Made by a program: the position numbers and the translations under genes | Origin: ECT2AJA-044 sp965658225 | GTDB taxonomy: Bacteria > Bacteroidota > Bacteroidia > Flavobacteriales > ECT2AJA-044 | DNA: 43,604 bases | Reading direction: 5' to 3' | NCBI GenBank assembly: GCA_965658225.1 | Contig: CBFHRK010000009.1 | Coordinates: forward strand, 1 to 43,604 | The notes under the pieces: generated by a model | What the model was told of the DNA's origin: nothing | What the model saw: only the letters and a program-made list of their open reading frames with translations | Database searches by the model: none | Part shown: piece after piece, positions 1-7,063 of the stretch | How the letters are laid out: each line of letters starts with the position of its first letter | Position numbering within the stretch: the stretch's first letter is position 1

Positions 1-176
1 CGCGTATTAATGAGTTTCACAAAGTAAACGATCTCCCTGTTGTGGGCATCCGAGAAGGGAGTTGGTTACACGTGAGCGGAGAGCAAACGGAATTGAAAGG
101 ACCGCATACAGCTCGGATATTTAAAGCAGGTGAAGTACCCATAGAAATGGCACCGGGAGTCCTTCGATTAGCCTAA
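1..176 (+). CDS. pepE: Peptidase E (dipeptidase, family S51), C-terminal fragment
   Basis: The reading frame is open from the left edge (first whole codon at base 3) to TAA at 174-176, giving about 57 residues. It contains RINEFHKVNDLPVVGIREGS followed by WLHV and later GPHTARIF. This pattern (an EFH..ND.PV.G.REGSWL stretch near the C-terminus) is what I know from Bacteroidetes alpha-aspartyl dipeptidase, a serine peptidase of family S51 that cleaves Asp-X dipeptides in the cytoplasm. The catalytic residues lie upstream of the window, so activity cannot be judged. It converges with the small secreted-protein gene that follows, leaving only 8 bases between the two stops. Confidence 0.7.
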   Translation, partial: RINEFHKVNDLPVVGIREGSWLHVSGEQTELKGPHTARIFKAGEVPIEMAPGVLRLA

Positions 177-184
177 AACGGCTA

Positions 185-566
185 TTATTTCTTTGTCCCC
201 GTCCAAGGTGCAGTAAAACTCCGTTTTGGGCAGTATGTTTGACCATAGAGTACTCCATTGAACATATACCCAGAGTGATAATAAGTACTGCTTTTATCTT
301 TTGTACTAAAAGCGAAATAGAGCTTCTCCCATTTGGTATTCAAAAGGCCATTTTCAATCGAACTACCGTAAAATGAGCCCTCTAGTGTATTCTCTTTCAC
401 AGAAGAGATCGAAAAAGTCTGAAAATATTCTTCGGAATCGGGCGTCGGTCGCAAATCAATAATCCACTCTCCTTTGAGAATTTCGCCGGGACTAACCTCC
501 GAGTCTTGAGCAAAGGAGAATAGGGGTGCCAGCAGTAGACTGAGATAGGCAAGCGATTCGAATCAT
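185..566 (-). pseudogene. Small secreted hypothetical protein, apparent single-base frameshift in the signal peptide
   Basis: The mature part is intact: about 105 residues with GEWIIDLRPTPDSEEYF near its start and many aromatic and beta-prone stretches, ending in ...TAPWTGTKK. I recall similar uncharacterised secreted proteins with a 'G.W..DLRPTPD' opening but know no function. Upstream the frame runs through a hydrophobic stretch (SLAYLSLLLAPLFSFAQ) and hits a stop at 563-565 with no ATG, GTG or TTG available. An ATG at 564-566 lies in the neighbouring frame. Removing one base near 554 would give MIRILAYLSLLLAPLFSFAQ, a textbook signal peptide ending in a signal peptidase I site. Either the assembly has one extra base or the gene is broken in its first codons. 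The rest shows no decay, which favours a sequence error. Confidence 0.55.
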
Positions 567-640
567 TCTTATTTTCGGATTCATTGAAGGGCATTTTGGA
601 TTTAGAAAAAGTAAGGTACAACAAGCTGCAAAGAGCAAAA

Positions 641-672
641 AAAAAGACTCATGAATAATTCATGAGTCTTTT
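641..672 (-). terminator. Intrinsic terminator after odhB
   Basis: An inverted repeat with arms GACTCATGAAT (646-656) and ATTCATGAGTC (658-668) is extended by AAAA/TTTT. Read on the minus strand it is followed by a run of about nine U residues. It begins 23 bases beyond the odhB stop codon, as expected for the end of the odhAB transcript. Confidence 0.85.
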
Positions 673-694
673 CAATTTAAAAACAGCTTTTTGT

Positions 695-1924
695 TTAAAG
701 CTCAAGTGCTTTTTTCACATTGGATTCACCTCCAAGAAGATGTTCCGTTGGGTTTTCAAGAGCCTCTTTCACGGCTACTAGGAATCCGACCGATTCGCGC
801 CCATCAATAATGCGATGATCATAGCTTAAGGCTACGTACATGATGGGTCTAATTTCTACCTTCCCATTTACCGCCATTGGGCGTTCCACGATGTTGTGCA
901 TCCCGAGGATGGCACTTTGTGGAGGGTTAATGATCGGAGTACTGAGCATAGAACCGAAAACACCCCCATTCGTAATGGTAAAGGTTCCACCGGTCATTTC
1001 ATCCAAGGAAATAGATCCGTCGCGTACTTTACCTGCAAGGCGTCCAATTTCGCTTTCAACGCCTCTGAAGCTCATGTTCTCGGCATTGCGAAGCACCGGC
1101 ACCATAAGTCCTTTAGGGCCGCTTACAGCGATCGAAATATCGGCATAGTCAAATGCGATTTGCTGATCGCCATCGATCATTGAATTAACGTCTGGGAATA
1201 ACTCAAGAGCGCGGGTAACGGCTTTCGTAAAAAAGCTCATGAAACCGAGACCCACACCGTGTTTCGCTTTAAATGCTTCTTTGTATTCCGAGCGAAGGGC
1301 AAAAATGGCGCTCATATCTACTTCGTTGAAAGTAGTGAGCATGGCTGTTTCGTTTTTCACGGATACTAATCGAGCCGCTAGGCTCCGACGCAATTTCGAC
1401 ATCCGCTTCGATTCCGAAGTACGTGCCCCTTGCCCTGGAGAACCCATGGAGGCAACTGCTTTTACAACGTCGTCTTTAGTAATGCGGCCGTCTTTTCCCG
1501 TACCCGTTACACCGGATACTCCGCTTTCATCCATAAGCTTTTTGGCTGCTGGTGAAGGCGTTCCCGTAGCGTAGGTATCGGCCTTTGCAGCTGGCTTTGC
1601 GGTTTCTTCCTTTTTGGCTTCTTGTTTCGGAGCCTCTTCTTTTTTCTCTTCAGATTTTTGAGCGGTAGCGGCACCCTCGGGAGCTACTCCATCACGATCG
1701 ATGAGGCAAACCACAGCGCCAACGGCTACGGTATCACCTTCTTCGGCTTTTAAAGTAATGATTCCACTTTCTTCCGCCGGAAGCTCCAAAGTGGCCTTAT
1801 CGGAATCGACTTCCGCAATGGCCTGATCCTTTTCTACATAGTCGCCGTCTTCTACTAACCAAGCGGCAATTTCTACTTCGGAGATCGATTCCCCTGGACT
1901 GGGGACTTTCATTTCTAAGATCAT
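695..1924 (-). CDS. odhB: Dihydrolipoyl succinyltransferase, E2 of 2-oxoglutarate dehydrogenase
   Basis: This is the E2 core of the TCA-cycle 2-oxoglutarate dehydrogenase complex. It transfers succinyl groups from the lipoyl arm to CoA in the cytoplasm. The 409 residues show the standard order: an N-terminal lipoyl domain with the lipoylated lysine in DSDKA (K43), a Lys/Ala/Glu-rich linker around 85-118, a peripheral E3-binding domain beginning TPSPAAKKLM and containing GKDGRITKDDV, and a C-terminal catalytic domain with the HRIIDG motif (H370, D374). Length is typical of bacterial SucB. It lies 25 bases after odhA on the same strand and is followed by a strong terminator, so the two form an operon. 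E3 (lipoamide dehydrogenase) is not in the window, as is common. Confidence 0.96.
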   Translation of the reverse strand: MILEMKVPSPGESISEVEIAAWLVEDGDYVEKDQAIAEVDSDKATLELPAEESGIITLKAEEGDTVAVGAVVCLIDRDGVAPEGAATAQKSEEKKEEAPKQEAKKEETAKPAAKADTYATGTPSPAAKKLMDESGVSGVTGTGKDGRITKDDVVKAVASMGSPGQGARTSESKRMSKLRRSLAARLVSVKNETAMLTTFNEVDMSAIFALRSEYKEAFKAKHGVGLGFMSFFTKAVTRALELFPDVNSMIDGDQQIAFDYADISIAVSGPKGLMVPVLRNAENMSFRGVESEIGRLAGKVRDGSISLDEMTGGTFTITNGGVFGSMLSTPIINPPQSAILGMHNIVERPMAVNGKVEIRPIMYVALSYDHRIIDGRESVGFLVAVKEALENPTEHLLGGESNVKKALEL

Positions 1925-1949
1925 GATCGTTTATTTCTTTGTGATCGAA

Positions 1950-4703
1950 TTAAATATCAAATGTTTGTTCAATAATGGCGCGTTGGCGACTTAATGCGCG
2001 CTTGCTGGACCCGGTAGCAGGCGCGGCACTCGCATTTAAACTGACCCTTTGCAGACGCACTTCCTCAGGGAAATGCTGTAAAAGGAATCCCCAAGCACCC
2101 ATATTGGCCGGCTCTTCTTGAGTCCAAATATGCTTGCTTGCATTTTTGTACTTAATGAGCAGGGCTTTAATTTCATCTTTCGGAAGCGGGTACAATTGCT
2201 CAATACGAACCAAGGCAACGTCGTTAGCTTTCCGCTCTTCTTTTTCGGCAAGTAATTCGTAATAAATTTTACCGGTGCAAAAGACTACTTTATTTACTTC
2301 CGCGGCCTTAGCGGCCGGATCGTCAATAACGGTTTTGAAATGTCCTTCCGAAAGTTCCTCCAAATGGCTAGTCGCTTGCGGATGACGAAGCAAACTCTTC
2401 GGCGTCATAACCACGAGTGGTTTTCTAAACGTACGTCGCATCTGACGTCGTAGAAGGTGGAAATGGTTTGCCGGAGTGGTTGGGTAGGCAACAATCATGT
2501 TGAGTTCCGCACAAAGCTGCAAGAAACGCTCAAGTCTTGCGCTTGAATGTTCGGCTCCCTGACCTTCATAACCGTGTGGAAGGAATAGGACAATTCCGCT
2601 TCTATTTTTCCATTTGTCTTCTGCCGCACTGATGAACTGATCGATCATGATTTGCGCGCCGTTGGAGAAATCTCCGAATTGGGCTTCCCAAATGACTAAG
2701 GTTTCCGGTGCTGCTAAAGAATAGCCGTAATCGAATCCCATCACCGCATATTCGCTCAGTAGGGAATTGTAAATGGCAAAGCGACCTTGGTCGACGCCCA
2801 AGTTATTCAACAGGCAAATTTCTTCTTCCGACTCTTCTACTTTCATGATAGCATGACGGTGCGAGAACGTTCCTCGCTCCACATCTTGCCCAGAAATACG
2901 AACGTTATGTCCCTCCGTGAGGAGGGAAGAATAAGCCAATAACTCGGCCATTCCCCAATCGAGCTGATTGGTTTCGGTGATCATTTTGCGGCGATCGCCC
3001 AGAACCTTCACCATCTTTTTGTAGAGCTTCTTGCCTTCAGGTTCCGAGCTAATAACCAAACCAAGGTCTTTCAACTTGGCCAAATCATATGTTGTATCCA
3101 CGTCGGCAAACATCTGTTCTACGTTATTTGCGAAGGTGTAGGATTCCCATACTTCCTCCATGAAAGGAGTAATCTTGTTTTTCTCTATGCGTTTGGATTC
3201 ATCAAAATCACCTTCTAGAAGCTTTTTGAAATCCGCTTCCATTTCCCTCAACACGGACCGATCAATGGTTCCTTCTTCAACTAATTTACGCGTATATATT
3301 TCGCGAGGATTCGGGTGTTTCGCGATGTACTTGTATAAATTGGGCTGCGTAAAACGAGGCTCATCACCTTCGTTGTGGCCGTACTTACGATATCCGAGTA
3401 GGTCGATAAATACGTCTTTATTGAATTTTTGACGGTAGTCCATCGCGAAGTGAATAGCGTGCACTACTGCCTCAACATCATCGGAATTCACGTGAAGCAC
3501 TGGGCTTAAGGTCACTTTTGCAACATCGGTACAGTAGGTACTTGAGCGTCCGTCTGTGTAGTTCGTGGTAAATCCAACTTGGTTATTCGTGACGATGTGA
3601 ACAGTACCCCCTGTTTTATAGCCATCTAGATTGGCCATTTGAATTACTTCATACACAACGCCTTGTCCTGCTATGGCTGCATCCCCATGAATAAGGATGG
3701 GTACTACTTTACCGATTTCTTCGTCCCAATCATTATTGATTTTTGCCCGGGCCATTCCTTCCACCACTGGGTCTACCGCTTCCAGGTGCGAAGGGTTTGG
3801 ACTCAGATTTAATAGAACCTCCAAGTTATCGGACGTTTTGTGTTTTGTGGTGTACCCTAAATGGTATTTTACATCTCCATCGAAAAGTGCGTCTTCGAAG
3901 TCTTTGCTTTCGAATTCTGAGAAAATTTGTTTGTAGGTTTTCCCGAATATATTAGCCAATACATTCAGTCGACCACGGTGCGCCATGCCCATTACAAATT
4001 CTTTCACTCCGAGCGAGGCCCCGCGTTCAACCGCCGCATCCAAAGCGGGAATAAGCGATTCAACTCCTTCAAGGCTAAATCGTTTTTGACCTACAAATTT
4101 TCTGTGAAGGAAGCCTTCAAATGCCACGGCTTCGTTTAACTTTTCAAGAATCTCAATCTTCTTTGATTTCGAAAATTGAGGGGTATTGTAACCTGTTTGC
4201 AACCAGTCTTGAATCCATTTGCGCTCTTCCGGATTTCGGATATACATGTATTCAACGCCAATTGATTGGCAATAGACTTGCTCCAGGTGATCAATGATCA
4301 CTTGTAAAGTGGTTGCTCCTAAACCAATTTCATGTCCCGCTTGAAAGGTCGATTGTAAATCGGATTCGGAAAGGTTGAAGTTGACTAACTCAAGAGTTGG
4401 AGAATATTTTCTTCGTTCACGAACCGGATTCGTTTTCGTGAAAAGGTGGCCACGCGTGCGGTAACCCTCTATTAGTTTCAAGACGGCGAACTCATTCTCG
4501 AGTTGCTTATTCGCTGCTCCAGAAGAAACTTGATCCGCGGCATATTCTAAAGGAGAGCCGTCGTAGAGTTCCTGTGCAAAATCATAGCCTTGAAAAAAGG
4601 CGCGCCAGCTCGGTTCTACTGAATCGGGCGATTCGAGGTATTGCTCGTAAAGCTGATCTATAAATTGGGTGTGGGCAGCTCCTAAAAAGGAATATCGATC
4701 CAT
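1950..4703 (-). CDS. odhA: 2-oxoglutarate dehydrogenase E1 (thiamine-diphosphate dependent)
   Basis: The E1 subunit decarboxylates 2-oxoglutarate with thiamine diphosphate and passes succinyl to the lipoyl arm of OdhB. The 917 residues match the usual 900-940 of SucA. Visible landmarks are the N-terminal E2-binding helix (FLGAAHTQFIDQLYEQYLES), MGMAHRGRLNVLAN, the HGDAAIAGQGVVYE cofactor region, the later SQDVERGTFSHRHA segment (here GQDVERGTFSHRHA), and FLPHGYEGQGAEHSSARLER. These are family hallmarks. The ATG at 4701-4703 puts MDRYSFLGAAH first, which fits homologues. It is the first gene of the odhAB operon; a candidate -7 element lies 27 bases upstream. Confidence 0.97.
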   Translation of the reverse strand: MDRYSFLGAAHTQFIDQLYEQYLESPDSVEPSWRAFFQGYDFAQELYDGSPLEYAADQVSSGAANKQLENEFAVLKLIEGYRTRGHLFTKTNPVRERRKYSPTLELVNFNLSESDLQSTFQAGHEIGLGATTLQVIIDHLEQVYCQSIGVEYMYIRNPEERKWIQDWLQTGYNTPQFSKSKKIEILEKLNEAVAFEGFLHRKFVGQKRFSLEGVESLIPALDAAVERGASLGVKEFVMGMAHRGRLNVLANIFGKTYKQIFSEFESKDFEDALFDGDVKYHLGYTTKHKTSDNLEVLLNLSPNPSHLEAVDPVVEGMARAKINNDWDEEIGKVVPILIHGDAAIAGQGVVYEVIQMANLDGYKTGGTVHIVTNNQVGFTTNYTDGRSSTYCTDVAKVTLSPVLHVNSDDVEAVVHAIHFAMDYRQKFNKDVFIDLLGYRKYGHNEGDEPRFTQPNLYKYIAKHPNPREIYTRKLVEEGTIDRSVLREMEADFKKLLEGDFDESKRIEKNKITPFMEEVWESYTFANNVEQMFADVDTTYDLAKLKDLGLVISSEPEGKKLYKKMVKVLGDRRKMITETNQLDWGMAELLAYSSLLTEGHNVRISGQDVERGTFSHRHAIMKVEESEEEICLLNNLGVDQGRFAIYNSLLSEYAVMGFDYGYSLAAPETLVIWEAQFGDFSNGAQIMIDQFISAAEDKWKNRSGIVLFLPHGYEGQGAEHSSARLERFLQLCAELNMIVAYPTTPANHFHLLRRQMRRTFRKPLVVMTPKSLLRHPQATSHLEELSEGHFKTVIDDPAAKAAEVNKVVFCTGKIYYELLAEKEERKANDVALVRIEQLYPLPKDEIKALLIKYKNASKHIWTQEEPANMGAWGFLLQHFPEEVRLQRVSLNASAAPATGSSKRALSRQRAIIEQTFDI

Positions 4704-4729
4704 GGGTATTTATCGTGCGTGAAACGGGT

Positions 4730-4757
4730 CAAAAGTACGAATTATAGCCAATGGCTA
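4730..4757 (-). promoter_or_regulatory. Putative odhA promoter (-7 box) with adjacent palindrome
   Basis: On the minus strand TACTTTTG at 4737-4730 exactly matches the Bacteroidetes -7 consensus TAnnTTTG and would start transcription about 20 bases before the odhA ATG. Directly upstream lies a perfect 6-bp-arm palindrome TAGCCA-A-TGGCTA (4745-4757), a possible operator. No convincing TTG is at the -33 position, so the promoter call is tentative. Confidence 0.35.
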
Positions 4758-4805
4758 CATCCGATAAGACAAACATTATAGGCTACTTAAAGTTTCATTT
4801 CCCGA

Positions 4806-5198
4806 TTAACCGTCGGGAAGCTGAGTCTCTGAAAAGCCCTCACTGTCTTGTGCGTTTTTAAAATGATCACGAAGGATCACTTTTTGGAGTTCGCGCTCTA
4901 GAATTTTCTGGGTAACGTATTCAATAAAATCGGCTCGTTCGTTCACGGCATGGCGCAAATCGGTTTCTTTTAAATCGATTCGGTAAAGCAAATTCATCAG
5001 TCGCTCCGGATTCCCAGCAGACAGAGTTGCGATAATGGATTGTACCTGTGCTGATAGTTCACCATATGCGGCTTCCGGATCGCCAGAAAATGTGATATCA
5101 ATTTCGAAAATTTGAAAATCTTTCTGAATCTGCTCCACTGTGCGGCGCAAATAGCTCAGTTGACGGCGGTATTTTTCGAAATCGAGCGGTAACGACAT
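4806..5198 (-). CDS. Conserved-looking hypothetical cytoplasmic protein, coupled to polyprenyl synthase
   Basis: I do not recognise the family. The 130-residue protein has no signal peptide or membrane segment and is rich in charged helix-forming residues; it starts MSLPLDFEKYRRQLSYLRRT and has long predicted helices in its middle and C-terminal parts, ending near HFKNAQDSEG. It is probably a small all-helical soluble protein. Its start codon overlaps the stop of the polyprenyl synthase gene by one base (TAATG), so translation is probably coupled and the two products made in fixed ratio. The position suggests a housekeeping or membrane-lipid related role, but nothing in the sequence itself shows it. 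Confidence 0.8.
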   Translation of the reverse strand: MSLPLDFEKYRRQLSYLRRTVEQIQKDFQIFEIDITFSGDPEAAYGELSAQVQSIIATLSAGNPERLMNLLYRIDLKETDLRHAVNERADFIEYVTQKILERELQKVILRDHFKNAQDSEGFSETQLPDG

Positions 5199-6172
5199 TA
5201 GTGTTCGCGTTGCATCAGTGTTTCAGCCAGGTGTCGAAGGGGTTCTTTTTGTTCCTCACTTGTATCAATGATACGCAAATGATTCATCGCTTCATTAAAG
5301 TAAGCATCCATTTTTTCACGCACTTGTTTCGGTATTTCAAGCGCGTTATAAACCGCGGTAACGCAAGTCACTTTTTCTGAATTTCGATCTTTTACATTAA
5401 TAAACCGATGCAATTCGGTTTTCTGTTCGCTGTTGGCTTGCGCTTCAGCCATGAGCCACAAGTAGGTTTTTTTATCGCTAATAATATCACCGCCAACTTG
5501 TTTCCCTACTTTGCTTTGATCGCCGTAAACGTCGAGGTAATCATCTTGAAGTTGAAAGGCCAATCCTACATTTAGTCCAAATTCGTAGAGGTGTTGCGCT
5601 TGTTCTTCGGGGGCATTGGCTATGAGTGCACCCATTTTCAGAGCTGCGGCTAATAGAACCGAGGTTTTATTTTCAATCATGTGAAGGTATTCATCGACCG
5701 TCACATCATCGCGCACTTCGAAGTTCATATCGAGCTGTTGTCCTTCGCAGACTTCGATAGCCGTTTTGTTGAATAGGCTAAAAATCTCGGGTTGCACATC
5801 GCGCCGTAGGCGCAATAAAAAATCGTAGCACTTAACTAGCATAGCGTCACCGCTCAGGATGGCAATATTGGTATTCCATTTTTCGTGCACGGTAGCCTTG
5901 CCTCTTCGCAGCGGGGCATCGTCCATGATATCGTCGTGCAGCAGGCTAAAGTTGTGGAACCACTCTACTGCCTCAGCGGCAGGAAGGGCATCTTTGACAT
6001 TACCACCGAAAAGCTCTGCACCCAAAAGCACCATTACGGGGCGCAAACGCTTGCCGCCTAGAGAGAGAATGTAGGCCATGGGGGCGTATAACTCTTCCGG
6101 TGAACCTTCTATGGGCTCTTTATTTAGCGATTCCGAAAAGAGTTTTTGTAAGGCAATAACTCTAGGATGCAT
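5198..6172 (-). CDS. Polyprenyl (geranylgeranyl/farnesyl-type) diphosphate synthase
   Basis: This trans-isoprenyl diphosphate synthase condenses isopentenyl diphosphate with allylic diphosphates to supply quinone, carotenoid or cell-wall carrier precursors in the cytoplasm. From the ATG at 6172 it has 324 residues. Both aspartate-rich motifs are present: DDIMD at 80-84 and DDYLD at 210-214, with GGKRLRP at 39-45 and a conserved KT at 169-170. The residue five before the first motif is Phe75; in this family a bulky residue there tends to limit chain length, so a C15-C20 product seems likelier than octaprenyl, though this is inference. A TTG three bases upstream extends the frame but the ATG is the natural start: it overlaps the rfbA stop as TGATG, implying translational coupling. 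Confidence 0.93.
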   Translation of the reverse strand: MHPRVIALQKLFSESLNKEPIEGSPEELYAPMAYILSLGGKRLRPVMVLLGAELFGGNVKDALPAAEAVEWFHNFSLLHDDIMDDAPLRRGKATVHEKWNTNIAILSGDAMLVKCYDFLLRLRRDVQPEIFSLFNKTAIEVCEGQQLDMNFEVRDDVTVDEYLHMIENKTSVLLAAALKMGALIANAPEEQAQHLYEFGLNVGLAFQLQDDYLDVYGDQSKVGKQVGGDIISDKKTYLWLMAEAQANSEQKTELHRFINVKDRNSEKVTCVTAVYNALEIPKQVREKMDAYFNEAMNHLRIIDTSEEQKEPLRHLAETLMQREH

Positions 6173-7041
6173 CAAAATTCGCGGTTCAGAAGTTTCATTA
6201 AGTAAGCCCCATATCCACTTTTAACAAGGGGCTGGGCTATATTTTCGAGCTCTTGATCATTTATAAAGCCTTGTCTCCAGGCAATCTCTTCAATACAACC
6301 AATTTTTAATCCTTGTCGATCTTCAATTACTTGTACGAAATGACTTGCTTGCATGAGGCTATTGAAAGTGCCCGTATCGAGCCAAGCAGTTCCTCGGTCT
6401 AGGATACCCACTTGTAAATCGCCTCTTCTCAAATACTCTTTATTGATATCGGTGATTTCGTATTCACCACGTGCCGAAGGCTTCAAGTTTTTGGCAATCT
6501 CAACGACGTCGTTATCGTAAAAGTAAAGCCCGGGAACGGCGAAGTTACTTTTTGGCTTCAAGGGTTTTTCCTCAATGGAGATCGCCTTTTGATTTTCGTC
6601 AAATTCAACGACACCGTAGCGCTCGGGATCCGAAACGTGATAGGCAAAAACAACTCCTCCTTTGGGGTTTTGGTGTTCCACAAGCAATTTGCCCATTCGG
6701 GCGCCGTAGAAAATATTGTCTCCTAATACTAAGGCTGCCGGGTCGCTTCCAATGAATTCTTCGCCCAGAACAAATGCTTGTGCGAGTCCGTTCGGCACCT
6801 CCTGAACTTGGTAGGTGAAATTACATCCAATGCGCGATCCGTCACCGAGAAGTTCTTCAAAACGGGGTAAATCGTGCGGAGTAGAAATGATCAAGATATC
6901 CCGAATGCCCGCCATCATCAAGGTCGATAATGGATAATAGATCATGGGCTTGTCATAAATAGGCATGAGCTGTTTACTCAAGGCAAGGGTAAGCGGATGC
7001 AGTCGGGTACCGGCGCCTCCTGCAAGAACAATTCCTTTCAT
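6172..7041 (-). CDS. rfbA: Glucose-1-phosphate thymidylyltransferase
   Basis: The enzyme makes dTDP-glucose from glucose-1-phosphate and dTTP, the first step toward dTDP-L-rhamnose and related sugars for surface polysaccharides. The 289 residues match the family length. The nucleotide-binding loop GGAGTRLHPLT (8-18), KQLMPIYDKPMIYYPL, VLGDNIFYG and the late GTAWLDTGTF segment are all typical of RmlA/RfbA. The usual partners rfbB, rfbC and rfbD are absent here; instead it is joined to the polyprenyl synthase by a one-base TGATG overlap and lies 22 bases after the RND exporter. It is an orphan copy whose neighbours suggest an envelope role. Confidence 0.95.
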   Translation of the reverse strand: MKGIVLAGGAGTRLHPLTLALSKQLMPIYDKPMIYYPLSTLMMAGIRDILIISTPHDLPRFEELLGDGSRIGCNFTYQVQEVPNGLAQAFVLGEEFIGSDPAALVLGDNIFYGARMGKLLVEHQNPKGGVVFAYHVSDPERYGVVEFDENQKAISIEEKPLKPKSNFAVPGLYFYDNDVVEIAKNLKPSARGEYEITDINKEYLRRGDLQVGILDRGTAWLDTGTFNSLMQASHFVQVIEDRQGLKIGCIEEIAWRQGFINDQELENIAQPLVKSGYGAYLMKLLNREF

Positions 7042-7063
7042 AGTAATTAAAGTTTTCTAGCGA

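Noticed and set aside
397..624. 75-residue minus-strand frame starting MLYLTFSKSKMPFNESENK
   Set aside because: It overlaps the mature part of the small secreted protein in another frame and its sequence after residue 30 is low in coherent structure; the secreted reading explains the locus better.
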